DNA of 64,000 nt from Stomorhina lunata (Eukaryota; Arthropoda; Insecta; Diptera; Rhiniidae), in assembly GCA_933228675.1 (NCBI GenBank), contig OW121743.1, forward strand, positions 83,514,759 to 83,578,758. The letters are read 5' to 3'. The position numbers and the translations under genes were made by a program. A model generated the notes under the pieces. That model saw only the letters and a list, made by a program, of their open reading frames with translations, was not told the origin of the DNA and ran no database searches. Shown in pieces: positions 46,246-59,090 of the stretch; position 1 is the stretch's first letter; the number at the start of each line of letters is the position of its first letter.

Positions 46246-47139
46246 TATTTACTTTTCTGTTAAATATGTAATACTAATAGTTTAGATAATAGAGACATTT
46301 TTTAAACATACAAAACTAAATAAACCTTTAATAAAAAACAACCTTTTAAAAATTAAGTAAAAGATATTTTTAATTTAAAAGAATCTTTTGTATTCATTGC
46401 TTTTAATATTAAGTAAAAAAAAAAACTTTTTGTTTCCAAAACTTAACTTTTTGCCTTTTGAATAAAATATCAAAATTTTTCAAATAAAAAAGGAAGAAAA
46501 AATATTATATTTCTCTAACACATACCCTTACATAAACTGTTACAACAAACATATCTACTATATAGAAAAAGTAAAATGTTTCATTTACATTATGAGACTA
46601 TATACATATGTATGTATGTATATACGAGTATGTATGAACTTTAGTTGGTATTTCAACTATTGTCACCCAGAAAACATGAATGTTGTTATTGTATTTATCT
46701 CTGAATATAGTAACTATGAACCTTAAACGAGAAGAATATCTTTCTTTTCCTTGTGAACAAAATGCAATGTTTATTTTGGAAAAAAATAATATAATATACG
46801 TTTTTTCATTTATAGGGAATATAAAAAACTTTTGTTGTTTCCCAAAATATTATACTCGTATATAAAGTACATCCTTTGGAAAAAAAATTTACAAGATGAA
46901 GAAAATATGACAAAAATATGAGCTTTTATTTGTAATAAAATAAATAGAAACAGAGTAATAAAATTGTTGGAAATGCTTATAGTAGAAATGTTTATCGTAA
47001 GAGTAAGAGAATTTTGTATTTTAATATCATATTTTTTGCTGTGGGAAAAAATAAAACAATTTACAGTAACAGTTTGATTAAACATTTTATGAGGATGTGA
47101 AAAAAATCGGTATGTGGGAGTGTGAAGCCACTATAAAAC
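46246..47139. other. AT-rich intergenic DNA
   Basis: TATGTATGTATGTATATACG microsatellite near 46607. No gene recognised; frames at 46680-46865 and 46810-47085 are unsupported. Confidence 0.3.
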
Positions 47140-49135
47140 GCCAATTTTAAAAAATTTTCCTATAAATATTCAAATTTTGAAAAATTTCTTATAAATAGTC
47201 AATTTTCGAAAAATTTCCTATAAATAGTAAATTTTCGAAAAATTTTCTTAAATAGTAGATTATCGAAAAATTTCCTTTAAAAATCAATTTTCTAAAAATT
47301 TCCTATAAATAGTAAATTTTCGAAAAATTTCCTATAAATAGTCAATTTTTGAAAAATTTCCTAAAAATAGTCAATTTTTGAAAAATTTCCTAAAAATAGT
47401 AAATTTTTGAAAAATCTCATATAAATAGTTAATTTTTGAAAAATTTCCTATAAATAGTCAATTTTTGAAAAATTTCCTATAAATAGTCAATTTTTGAAAA
47501 ATTTCCTATAAATAGTCAATTTTTTAAAAATTTCCTATAAATAGTCAATTTTTGAAAAAATTCCTATAAATAGTCAATTTTTGAAAAATTTCCTATAAAT
47601 AGTCAATTTTTGAAAAATTTCCTATAAATAGTCAATTTTTGAAAAATTTCCTATAAATAGTTAATTTTTGAAAAATTTCCTATAAATAGTCAATTTTTGA
47701 AAAATTTCCTATAAATAGTCAATTTTTGAAAAATTTCCTCTAAATAGTCAATTTTTGAAAAATTTCCTATAAATAGTCAATTTTTGAAAAATTTCCTATA
47801 AATAGTTAATTTTTGAAAAATTTCCTATAAATAGTCAATTTTTGAAAAATTTCCTATAAATAGTCAATTTTTGAAAAATTTCCTATAATTAGTTAATTTT
47901 TGAAAAATTTCTTATAAATAGTCAATTTTTTAAAAATTTCCTATACATAGTCAATTTTAGAAAAATTTCCTATAAGTAGTCAATTTTTGAAAAATTTCCT
48001 TTAAATAGACAATTTTTAAAAAATTTCCTATAAATAGTCAATTTTTGAAAAATTTTCTATAATTAGTCAATTTTTAGAAAAATTCTTATAGATAGTAAAT
48101 TTCTCAAAAATTTCCTAAAAACAGTAAATTTTTGACAAATTTCCTATAATTGGTCAATTTTCGAAAAATTTCCTTTAAATACTCAATTTGGAAACATTTT
48201 CTTTAAATAATAAATTTAAAAAAATTTTAAAAAATTTCCCATTCACTCGAGATCTGATAGTCATATAAATAGTCAATTTTTGAAAAATTTCCTATAAATA
48301 GTCAATTTTTTAAAAATTTCCTATAAATAGTCAATTTTTTAAAAATTTCCTATAAATAGTCAATTTTCGAAAAATTTCCTATAAAAAGTCAATTTTTGAA
48401 AAATTTCCTATAAATAGTCAATTTTTGCAAAATTTCCTATAAAAAGTCAATTTTTGAAAAATTTCCTATTAATAGTCAATTTTTGAAAAATTTCCTATAA
48501 ATAGTCAATTTTTGAAAAATTTCCTATAAATAGTCAATTTTTGAAAAATTTCCTATAAATAGTCAATTTTTGAAAAATTTCCTATAAATAGTCAATTTTT
48601 GAAAAATTTCCTATGAATAGTCAATTTTTGAAAAATTTCCTATAAATAGTCAATTTTTGAAAAATTTCCTATAAATAGTCAATTTTTGAAAAATTTCCAA
48701 TAAATAGTCAATTTTTGAAAAATTTCCTATAAATAGTCAATTTTTGAAAAATTTCCTATAAATAGTCAATTTTTGAAAAATTTCCTATAAATAGTCAATT
48801 TTTGAAAAATTTCTATAAATAGTCAATTTTTGAAAAATTTCCTATAAATAGTAAATTTTTGCAAAATTTCCTATAAATAGTAAATTTTTGCAAAATTTCC
48901 TATAAAAAGTCAATTTTTGAAAAATTTCCTATAAAAAGTCAATTTTTGAAAAATTTCCTATAAAAAGTCAATTTTTGAAAAATTTCCTATAAAAAGTCAA
49001 TTTTTGAAAAATTTCCTATAAATAATCAATTTTCGAAAAATTTCCTATAAATAGTCTATTTCCGAAAAATTTTCTATAAATAGTCAATTTTCAAAATATT
49101 TTCTATAAAAAGCAAAATTTTCAAAAAATTTTTTA
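47140..49135 (-). repeat. 29-bp satellite S4, TTTTTGAAAAA variant array
   Basis: About 68 units in minus orientation in which the palindromic TTTTCGAAAA is mostly TTTTTGAAAAA, consistent with C-to-T change of the CpG before amplification. CACTCGAGATCTNATAGT occurs near 48245 and 49152, so an old flank was amplified with the array. Confidence 0.85.
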
Positions 49136-50274
49136 TCAAGTTTCCCAATCACTCGAGATCTCATAGTACAAATTTACTATATGCTTTAAAGTCTTGCATT
49201 CATTTTCATCTTTATAAATCTTTTTATTTTTATATATATACGAGAATATATATATTTTTCAGGCCAACAATTGTTACACTGCAGTATAATTTTATGCTGA
49301 CTTAACTAAAGTATTCTACTTTTTGAAGATTTAATATAAAAATTCTACAGAAATCCTCAACAGCTTTATTAGATTCTACTTTTTTTGCACTTTTAGCTGT
49401 TGCTACTGCCACACTGAGAGGCTGCAACAAAGTTTTCCATAATAATTTGTTAAGAAGTACAAAAACAAAATCTGTAATAAAAATAAAAGTAGATTTTGCA
49501 ACAAATTTTGTGCAGGTTTTTTTTCTACTCAAAAATTTTGTTTGAAATTTATGTCATCATTATGTGAAATCGTGTTTTACAAAAAGAAAAAAAAAAGTTG
49601 TCACTGCTAAGAACTCTAAAAGTCTGGTATTGGTCCAGGTCATTATGGTACAAAAAAAAGTTTTGTATTTGTAGATAAATATAATTTTTAAAATATTTTT
49701 CCAATTTGTAGTTTAAAATAAATAACTTGACTTATAGTTTTTTTTTTGTATAAAAAAAATAGTGGGTAAACTGGCTTCAAGTTTTTTCTTGCGGTTTTTT
49801 ATAATTTAATTTCAAAAGTGGTAAAAAGGGGCATAAAGTGTGTTTTTTGCCACTTTTAGAATCTAGAAAGTCAAGTGTCAGAATCAGATGATGTAAACAA
49901 AAATAACCAACAAAGTTCTTGGTTATTATTCCGCAACAAGTTTTAATCTTTTGGATTTTTTTTAGTTTCGCTTTTCAGTAAAAAAAAAATGTTACAAGTT
50001 TTTAAAGGTTATTAAGAGTTTTGAGATTAACTAGTAACTGTAAGTTTTTTTGTAAGAAAATTTTTAGAATTATAAAAACTATAAATTAATCGCACCTAGA
50101 AGATATTGAGAAATGTTAGTTGGTTTTAATAATTATAAATCAATTATATGTGAGTACAAGATTATATAAAAAAGCTTATTATTGGTATATTGTATGGAAA
50201 ATATGATTTTAAGACGCATTATTAAAGCTTTTTGACATACAACCAATTTTATTATTTTACATCGACAGAGTGAA
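49136..50274. other. AT-rich spacer between S4 arrays
   Basis: No gene recognised. The frame at 49302-49532 is composition-driven. Confidence 0.3.
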
Positions 50275-51535
50275 AAATTTCCAATAAATAGTCAATTTTC
50301 GAAAAATTTCCTATAAATAGTAATTTTTCGAAAAATTTCCTATAATTAGTCAATTTTCGAAAAATTTCCCATAAATAGTCAATTTTCAAAAAATTTCCTA
50401 CAAACAGTCAATTTTCGAAAAATTTCCTATAAATAGTCAATTTTCGAAACATTTCCTATAAATAGTCATTTTTGAAAAATTTCCTATAAATATTAAATTG
50501 TCGAAAAATTTCCTACAATTAGTCAATTTTCGAAAAATTTCCCATAAATAGTCAATTTTCGAAAAATTTCCTATAAATAGTCAATTTTTGAAACAATTTC
50601 CTATATATAGTCAATTTTCGAAAAAATTTCCTATAAATAGTCAATTTTCGAAAAATTCTTATAAATAGTCAATTTTCAAAAAATTTCCTATAAATAGTCA
50701 ACTTTCGAAAAATTTCCTATAAATAGTCAATTTTCGAAAAATTCTTATAAATAGTCAATTTTCAAAAATTTCCTATAAATAGTCAATTTTTGAAAAATTT
50801 CCTATAAATGGTCAATTATTGAAAAAATTTCCTATAAATAGTAATTTTTCGAAAAATTTCCTATAATTAGTCAATTTTCGAAAATTTCCCATAAATAGTC
50901 AATTTTCGAAAAATTTCCTATAAATAGTCAATTTTCGAACAATTTCCTATAAATAGTCAATTTTCGAAAAATTTCCTATAAATAGTCAATTTTCGAAAAA
51001 TTTCCTATAAATAGTCGATTTTCGAAAAATTTCTTATAAATAGTCAATTTTCGAAAAATTTCCTATAAATAGTCAATTTTCGAAAAATTTCCTATAGATA
51101 GTCGATTTTCGAAAAATTTCTTATAAATTGTCAATTTTCGAAAAATTTCCTATAAATAGTCAATTTTCGAAAATTTTGCTATAAATAGTCAATTTTCGAA
51201 AAATTTCCTACAAATAGTCAATTTTCGAAAAATTTCCTATAAATAGTCAATTTTCGAAAATTTCCTATAATAGTCAATTGTCGAAAAAATTGCCTATAAA
51301 TCGTCAATTTTCGAAAAATGTCCTATAAATAGTCAATTTTGAAAAAATATCCTTAAAATAGTAAGTTATCGAAAAATTTTCTATAAATAGTAAATTTTCG
51401 AAAAAATTTCCTATAAATAGTAAATTTTCGAAAAATTTCCTATATATAGTTAATTTTCGAAAAATTTCCTATAAATAGTAAATTTTCGAAAAATTTCCTA
51501 TATAAAGTCAATTTTCGAAAAATTTCCTAGTCAAA
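50275..51535 (-). repeat. 29-bp satellite S4, TTTTCGAAAA variant array
   Basis: About 43 units in minus orientation, retaining the CG-containing palindrome, unlike the array at 47140-49135. Confidence 0.85.
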
Positions 51536-52934
51536 AAATGTTCCTTAAAAATACCCGAGTATAAGTCGAATAAATGGTAATCGTTTCTATATAAAACTTA
51601 TTTTATATTAACTATAATTTCTTTAGAAATTGAAATTCTAAAAACTTACTATTCTCTATAGTTAGAATTATCTTGAACACCATATCAAGTGTCATCTCAA
51701 CTGTAGACTATATATAACTAACATTAGCCTGGCCTGTGTAGTTAAGATACCAGTTATATATAATTTCCTAGTTTAATTTTTTTCTATCATTAGTTTATTT
51801 TCTCCATTTAATATCATTATGGCAATAAGTACTTGTTATAAAAATAATTTTTGCTCTTATTAATGTCAGTTTAGGTAAAAATAACTTTATTTAATAATCA
51901 TAGACACACACACGCACGCACGCACACTTACGCCTGAACACAGACATAAATATTCATAGAAAATAAGGAGATATCTAAAGAAACTCTGATATGAAAATAT
52001 ATACACAAACATACAATCACTCAATGACCAACGTCAGTCTTAAACAGAATCACACACAAAAGGAAGACAAGAATCTTAAAGGGAATTATAAAATCAAACT
52101 CATACTCAGTCTAATACAGATTCTTAATATAGTTCTAACAAGTTTCTATTTTTTTTTTGTTCTTGTATCTTTCAAACTCTAGTTATGGACGATATAAGAT
52201 CATGAGTAGAAGAAAAGACCATCATTAAAGCTCATAACATTAAGTTGGTTAAATATGATTTGATTGCAAGTGCCAGCAGTTGCATATGTAACATAGGAAT
52301 AAAACTGACTTTGGCCAGAAACACCAAAAGCAGTTAATATGCTCTCTTGTATGTATAGAATAGTGGGTAGAGGAAGGTTATGTAATTATTATACTGGTAC
52401 TTATACTACCCATAAGTAGTTCCACGGTTAGTTTGAACAACAAAAACTATACATTTATTCCTCTAACTATGCGTAAGAACTTTCAGCAGCAAATAATCAT
52501 ATCGACGTATCGTGTAGACTTACAGTATCTTCTTAAACTCATGTGTATTGACGTAACTACTGGTAAGTATCTCTTAAGTTGTTGCTATTATTATGATATT
52601 ATTGTTATTGTAGTTGCTGCCTTAGTGTCGATGATAGTACTAATGTTGTTGACTGTCTGTTTTCTGTTGCTGCATGAAATAGTTGTTCCTACTACTGTTG
52701 TTGTAGCATGTTTACCAGTAATTACAATCAATTCTAATCGCTGTTTAAATGGTACGTGTTTCCAAATGACATGTTAAACATGAGCAACAACAAAAGTGGC
52801 GAAAAAAATTGAAGCATTTAGCTATGGCTAACAAACAAATATTTGGTACCAGGGGCAAAATATATGTCTTGGATATGTTTAAAAAAAATTTAAAATTTTT
52901 AAAAAATTTTTAAATTTTTAAAAAAATTTTAAAT
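51536..52934. other. Intergenic DNA with CA microsatellite
   Basis: ACACACACACGCACGCACGC lies near 51905. The open frame at 52433-52777 begins at a TTG and has a Val/Ile/Leu-rich middle, but no homology, start or splice signal I can defend. Confidence 0.3.
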
Positions 52935-54965
52935 TTCTATACAAAAAAATTGTATATGAAACATTTTCTATAGAAAACAATTTTATATGAAACATTTTCT
53001 ATGCAAAAAAAATTTTATATCAAACTTTTTTTATACAAAAAAATTTTATATGAAACTTTTTCAATACAAAAAATTTTTTATATGAAACTTTTTCAATACA
53101 AAAAATTTTTTATATGAAATTTTTTCTATAGAAAAAATTTTTATATGAAATTTTTTCTATAGAAAAAAATTTTATATGAAATTTTTTCTATAGAAAAAAT
53201 TTTTATATGAAATTTATTCTATAGAAAAAATTTTTATATGAAATTTATTCTATAGAAAAAATTTTTATATGAAATTTTTTCTAAAGAAAAAAATTTTATA
53301 TGAAATTTTTTCTAAAGAAAAAAATTTTATATGAAATTTTTTCTAAAGAAAAAAATTTTATATGAAATTTTTTCTAAAGAAAAAAATTTTATATGAAATT
53401 TTTTCTAAAGAAAAAAAATTTATATGAAATTTTTTCTAAAGAAAAAAATTTTATATGAAATTTTTTCTAAAGAAAAAAACTTTATATGAAATTTTTTCTA
53501 AAGAAAAAAATTTTATATGAAATTTTATCTAAAGAAAAAAATTTTATATGAAATTTTTTCTAAAGACAAAAATTTTATATGAAATTTTTTCTAAAGAAAA
53601 AAATTTTATATGAAATTTTTTCTAAAGAAAAAAATTTTATATGAAATTTTTTCTAAAGAAAAAAATTTTATATGAAATTTTTTCTAAAGAAAAAAATTGT
53701 ATATGAAATTTTTTCTAAAGAAAAAAATTTTATATGAAATTTTTTCTAAAGAAAAAAATTGTATATGAAATTTTTTCTAAAGAAAAAAATTTTATATGAA
53801 ATTTTTTCTAAAGACAAAAATTTTATATGAAATTTTTTCTAAAGAAAAAAATTTTATATGAAATTTTTTCTAAAGAAAAAAAATTTATATGAAATTTTTT
53901 GTAAAGAAAAAAATTTTATATGAAATTTTTTCTAAAGAAAAAAATTTTATATGAAATTTTTTCTAAAGAAAAAAATTTTATATGAAATTTTTTCTAAAGA
54001 AAAAAATTTTATATGAAATTTTTTCTAAAGAAAAAAATTTTATATGAAATTTTTTCTAAAGAAAAAATTGTATATGAAATTTTTTCTAAAGAAAAAAAAT
54101 TTATATGAAATTTTTTCTAAAGAAAAAAAATTTATATGAAATTTTTTGTAAAGAAAAAAATTTTATATGAAATTTTTTCTAAAGAAAAAAATTTTATATG
54201 AAATTTTTTCTAAAGACAAAAATTTTATATAAAATTTTTTCTAAAGAAAAAAATTTTATATGAAATTTTTTCTAAAGAAAAAAATTTTATATGAAATTTT
54301 TTCTAAAGAAAAAAATTTTATATGAAATTTTTTCTAAAGAAAAAAATTGTATATGAAATTTTTTTTAAAGAAAAAAATTTTATATGAAATTTTTTCTAAA
54401 GAAAAAAATTTTTTATATGAAATTTTTTCTAAAGAAAAAAATTTTATATGAAATTTTTTCTAAAGAAAAAAATTTTATATGAAATTTTTTGTAAAGAAAA
54501 AAATTTTATATGAAATTTTTTGTAAAGAAAAAAATTTTATATGAAATTTTTTCTAAAGAAAAAAATTTTATATGAAATTTTTTGTAAAGAAAAAAATTTT
54601 ATATGAAATTTTTTCTAAAGAAAAACATTTTATATGAAATTTTTTTATAGAAAAAATGTTTATACGAAATTTCTCTAATTAAAAAAATTTTTATATGAAA
54701 TTTTTTCTATAGAAAAAAAATTTTATATGGAATTTTTTCTATAGAAAAAATTTTTATATGATTTTTTTTCTATAGAAAAAACTTTTATATGAATTTTGTT
54801 CTATAGAAAAATTTTGTATATGAAATTGTTTGTATAGAAAAAAATTTTATATGAAATTTTTTCTATAGAAAAAATTTTATTATGACGTTTTTTCTATAGA
54901 AAAACTTTTTATATGAAATTTTTTGTATAGAAAAATTTTTTATATGAAATCTATTTGTAGAAAAA
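52935..54965. repeat. 31-bp satellite S5 (TATATGAAATTTTTTC type)
   Basis: About 65 units of 31 bases: CTAAAGAAAAAAATTTT then ATATGAAATTTTTT (CTAAAG at 53281 and 53312). The outer units read CTATAGAAAAAATTTT, the S1/S2 half unit; the homogeneous core carries the derived CTAAAG. Confidence 0.9.
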
Positions 54966-55891
54966 TTTGTTCTATAGAAATGACTTAAACATATGACTCG
55001 TACATATGACAAAATTTAACTAAGATAATCGAAAAAATTAAACTTCACATTGACTATTTTTAACCCTTCCTTAGGTTATAGCCTAGGCGAAAATACTTCT
55101 ACTCTTCCCCAATACTTCAAATCTGTTGAAGCTTTTCAAAACTTATGTTTTCTCCAAGAGTTTCAATAACTAAGCGAAACATACGAAAGTACTTGAACAT
55201 TTGTACTTGTAGTTATCTATGACCATGTGTGTGTATGCGTGTATGTGTGTGCCTATAAAGAGCAGGTACTTACTACTATTATAGTAAAAGTTGAGTACTT
55301 CCTTGTTCCTTTAACGGTGTTCCAAGAGCATAATGTGGTTAAGGTTATTATTGCATGTAGTTGAAGTTGTCAGTTGTAAGTTTTACTTGCTGCTGCTGTT
55401 GCTTGCTGTACTCTCCTATAACCATACTAATTTTATGGCGTTTGTAAAAGACCCTTTTATGGTTTTCTAGCGAAACTTTAAAGAGATATTTGCCTTATTG
55501 ATGTTATTGCAGTTGATACACTTTTATGGCAAATACAGAAAAAAATACAAGAATATACTTTAGAAAAAGTTGGGAATTTTATTTTTATTAGTAACTCAGC
55601 AAATGCATCCAATGAACCACCAAAGGAAAAAATAATGAAAAACTTTCTTAAAGGAAATTACTAAAATTAGACATTATACGAGGTTTCTTCATGGTGATGG
55701 GTGTATTTCTGAGTAGAAATGAGGAAAATTATAAAGAAATCAGTGGTTTCTAATGCTGTTAATTATATTTAAGTTCATAATTAACTTGATCATAATTAGG
55801 TTTTTTTTTTCTAAAGTAACTTTGAGAAAATTATTTTAAATTCGTTTCAGTTTTAAATATATTAAATTATACTACAATATTTCTTGATAAA
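54966..55891. other. Intergenic DNA, nothing recognised
   Basis: More complex sequence with GTGTGTGTATGCGTGTATGT near 55227 and GCTGCTGCTGTTGC near 55390. No supported gene. Confidence 0.3.
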
Positions 55892-55944
55892 CGTCGCACG
55901 GTGGCTCAGAATCAATTTTCATTGGCCAAAGCCAATAAAAATTT

Positions 55945-56345
55945 GTCAAAAATGTTTCTATAGAACATTTTTTTTATCAAAAATGTTTCTATAGAATTTT
56001 TTTTTATCAAAAATGTTTCTGTAGAAAATTTGTTTATCAAAAATGTTTCTATAGAAAATCTTTTATCAAAAATTTTTCTATAGAAAATTTTTTTATCAAA
56101 AATTTTTCTATAGAAAATTTTTTTATCAAAAATTTTTTTTATAGAAAATTTTTTTATCAAAAATTTTTCTATAGAAAATTTTTTTTTTCAAAAATTTTTC
56201 TATAGAAAATTTTTTTATCAAAAATTTTTCTACAGAAAATTTCTTTTTTGGAAAGTTTGTTTATTTAATGTGTTTCTATAGAAAATTTTTTTTATCAAAA
56301 ATTGCAAATGTGTTTCTATAGAAAAATTTTTTTATCAAAAATTGA
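55945..56345. repeat. 30-bp satellite S6 inside the Transib-like element
   Basis: About thirteen units of CTATAGAAAATTTTTTT then ATCAAAAATTTTT, sharing the CTATAGAAAATTTT half unit with S1-S3. Satellite seeding inside a transposon gives one possible route for spreading these arrays. Confidence 0.8.
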
Positions 56346-56429
56346 AAATGTTGTGTTTTGCTCAGTCGATAATTTGAGTTTTTACTTATTGTTTATAAAC
56401 ATAACTCGTAAAGGTTGTGTTTGTAAAAT

Positions 56430-56665
56430 AAGTAATAGTTGAGAGGTTTTCGATCTGTCCGAAAGTAGGCATACTCCTCCTGAAGAGATGGCCTAACCAA
56501 CCATCAAAACTCGTCTAGGAATTGGTTTCTCCTTAAACATTTTTGGCTTTTTATCAAAACATTGTCTGTTACATTAATAGATAATTGTAACGGATTGGGA
56601 TCAATAATATTTCTTTTTGAATAATATTTACATCCCGACAATTTTGTTATTTTTTGAGATATTTT
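56430..56665 (+). mobile_element. Solo Penelope-like terminal repeat with degenerate hammerhead
   Basis: It aligns with the right arm at about 22935-23137 (ATACTCCTCCTGAAGA, GGCCTAACCAACCATC, GAATTGGTTT, TTTTTGAATAATATTTAC). Core CTGAAGA and stem II GATGG/CCATC are perfect, but GAAA is AAAA and stem I has lost a pair, so it should be inactive. Confidence 0.6.
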
Positions 56666-57610
56666 CTTATAAAACATTTTTCTATAGAAAATTTTTTTTA
56701 TTAAAAAAATGTTCAATATAAAATTTTCTTACAAACATTTTTCTATAGAAAATTTTTTTATCAACAATTTGTCTATAGAAGATTTGAATATTTTTTGATT
56801 AAAAAATATTTTTATCGAAAATTTTTACAGAAAAATATTATAATTTTCCAAAGAAAAATATTTTTATTAAAATTTTTTCAATAAAAAAATTTTTGGATCG
56901 AAATTGAAATCTAAAATTGTTCAATATTAGAATTTATTTCTGTTTTGAAAAATATTCCCAATATTTACAAAAATATTCGCAATGTTTACAAAAATAATAG
57001 TTTCGTGGCAACAATGTTCGAGATTATATTTCTTTGTTCTCTCGAACCATATATTTTGTTGCTAGAAATTGGATTTTGATTTTCTCTTGCCTATTTTGTT
57101 GTTGTCTTTTCTTTAACAAAGCGGCACCAACCAACTCTGTTAAAATCCAAATTCCAACTGAATGATTTTAATACTCATTGTTATGAGTTTTAGTAATGAT
57201 CGTGGTATTTACGAAAATTAGAAAAAAAGTCATCGGCTTCTGGTGGTATGGGCTGCCTACTCCTGCTCATTAATCATTTAAAACTATATTGACATTTCCC
57301 AACCGATTTTAAGAATCAAACTTTATAATGAATACGTAGGTCAAGGTCTACAAAAAACGTAACGACATGCATATCCTATCTCTTTTGGTTTTAAAGATAT
57401 ATTCGACTTCAAAAATTAAAATTTTCAATTTTTGTTCCATTGGGGCCATCCTAATGAAAATACGGAAAACACCTCAATGAATTATGGGCCAACCTAAGGA
57501 TAACAAAATATAATATTGTCATCCAATGTTGGCTTGTGTTCTTAGTTTAAGCTGAATCGATCAAGACGAGTTTTGGCCAATGCCAAACGATTCTGATCCA
57601 CTGTGCGTCG

Positions 57611-57989
57611 GTCTTTTTCAAATGTCTACTTATAAAAGAAAATCAGCTTATACTAGGTCCGTCCGTAAGCCTTTTCATCATAAAGTTTTTGTTTTTAAAT
57701 TATAATAAATACTAAGGAAAGAAAATCTTTAGAATTAATATTTCCCTTTCTGTAGTGATGAATTTGCTGTAAATATACATTAAATATATTATATAAAAAT
57801 AAAATTTAGCTGTAATTTGTTTAACTAATATTTAAGCCTCTAGGAGTGTATTTTGATTTATTTAATTATAATTTATAATAAAGTGATTTTAATAAACCAA
57901 GTATTTATAAAATGTTGTAAGTACGTCCGTCTGTCTTTTAGTATATTAAATATTTATATTTATTACACTAAGGCCCGACTTGCGTCGTT
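57611..57989. other. Unique AT-rich DNA before the gap
   Basis: No gene is recognised; the frame opening at 57853 runs into the gap. Confidence 0.3.
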
Positions 57990-58189
57990 NNNNNNNNNNN
58001 NNNNNNNNNNNNNNNNNNNNNNNNNNNNNNNNNNNNNNNNNNNNNNNNNNNNNNNNNNNNNNNNNNNNNNNNNNNNNNNNNNNNNNNNNNNNNNNNNNNN
58101 NNNNNNNNNNNNNNNNNNNNNNNNNNNNNNNNNNNNNNNNNNNNNNNNNNNNNNNNNNNNNNNNNNNNNNNNNNNNNNNNNNNNNNNNN
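57990..58189. other. Assembly gap (200 N)
   Basis: Exactly 200 Ns at the left edge of a 12-bp satellite, so the true array length is unknown. Confidence 0.95.
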
Positions 58190-59090
58190 TCTTAGTCTAT
58201 GTCTTAGTCTATGTCTTAGTCTATGTCTTAGTCTATGTCTTAGTTTACGTCTTAGTCTATATCTAAGTCTATGTCTTAGTCTATGTCTTAGTCTATGTCT
58301 TAGTCTATGTCTTAGTCTATGTCTTAGTCTATGTCTTAGTCTATGTCTTAGTCTATGTCTTAGTCTATGTCTTAGACTATGTCTTAGTCTATGTCTTAGT
58401 CTATGTCTTAGTCTATGTCTTAGTCTATGTCTTAGTCTATGTCTTAGTCTATGTCTTAGTCTATGTCTTAGTCTATGTCTTAGTCTATGTCTTAGTCTAT
58501 GTCTTAGTCTTAGTCTATGTCTTAGTCTATGTCTTAGACTATGTCTTAGTCTATGTCTTAGTCTATGTCATAGTCTATGTCTTAGTCTATGTCTTAGTCT
58601 ATGTCTTAGTCTATGTCTTAGTCTATGTCTTAGTCTATGTCTTAGTCTATGTCTTAGTCTATGTCTTAGTCTATGTCTTAGTCTATGTCTTAGTCTATGT
58701 CTTAGTCTATGTCTTAGTCTATGTCTTAGTCTATGTCTTAGTCTATGTCTTAGTCTATGTCTTAGTCTATGTCTTAGTCTATGTCTTAGTCTATGTCTTA
58801 GTCTATGTCTTAGTCTATGTCTTAGTCTATGTCTTAGTCAATGTCTTAGTCTATGTCTTAGTCTATGTCTTAGTCTATGTCTTAGTCTATGTCTTAGTCT
58901 ATGTCTTAGTCTATGTCGTAGTCTATGTCTTAGTCTATGTCTTAGTCTATGTCTTAGTCTATGTCTTAGTCTATGTCTTAGTCTATGTCTTAGTCTATGT
59001 CTTAGTCTATGTCTTAGTCTATGTCTTAGCCTATGTCTTAGTCTATGTCTTAGTCTATGTCTTAGTCTGTGTCTTTGCCTATGTCTTAGT
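58190..59090 (+). repeat. 12-bp satellite S7, GTCTTAGTCTAT orientation
   Basis: About 75 nearly perfect 12-base units, beginning at the gap. The unit is a multiple of three, so all unbroken frames across it are open and encode only LVYV or RHRL repeats. Confidence 0.95.

Larger units (their letters stand above)
55897..57605. mobile_element. Transib-like DNA transposon, non-autonomous (1709 bp), with 5-bp CGTCG duplication
   Basis: The left end is CACGGTGGCTCAGAATC; the right end, inverted, is CACAGTGGATCAGAATCG. CATTGGCCAAA is also shared further in. CGTCG is present at 55892-55896 and 57606-57610. A CAC-starting end resembling the CACAGTG heptamer of V(D)J signals, with a 5-base GC-rich duplication, is diagnostic of Transib, the superfamily related to RAG1. 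No transposase frame is seen. It contains satellite S6 and a solo Penelope-like repeat. Confidence 0.7.

Noticed and set aside
52433..52777. 114-codon frame with a hydrophobic middle
   Set aside because: Non-ATG start, no recognisable domain, no promoter or splice support; likely chance in AT-rich DNA.
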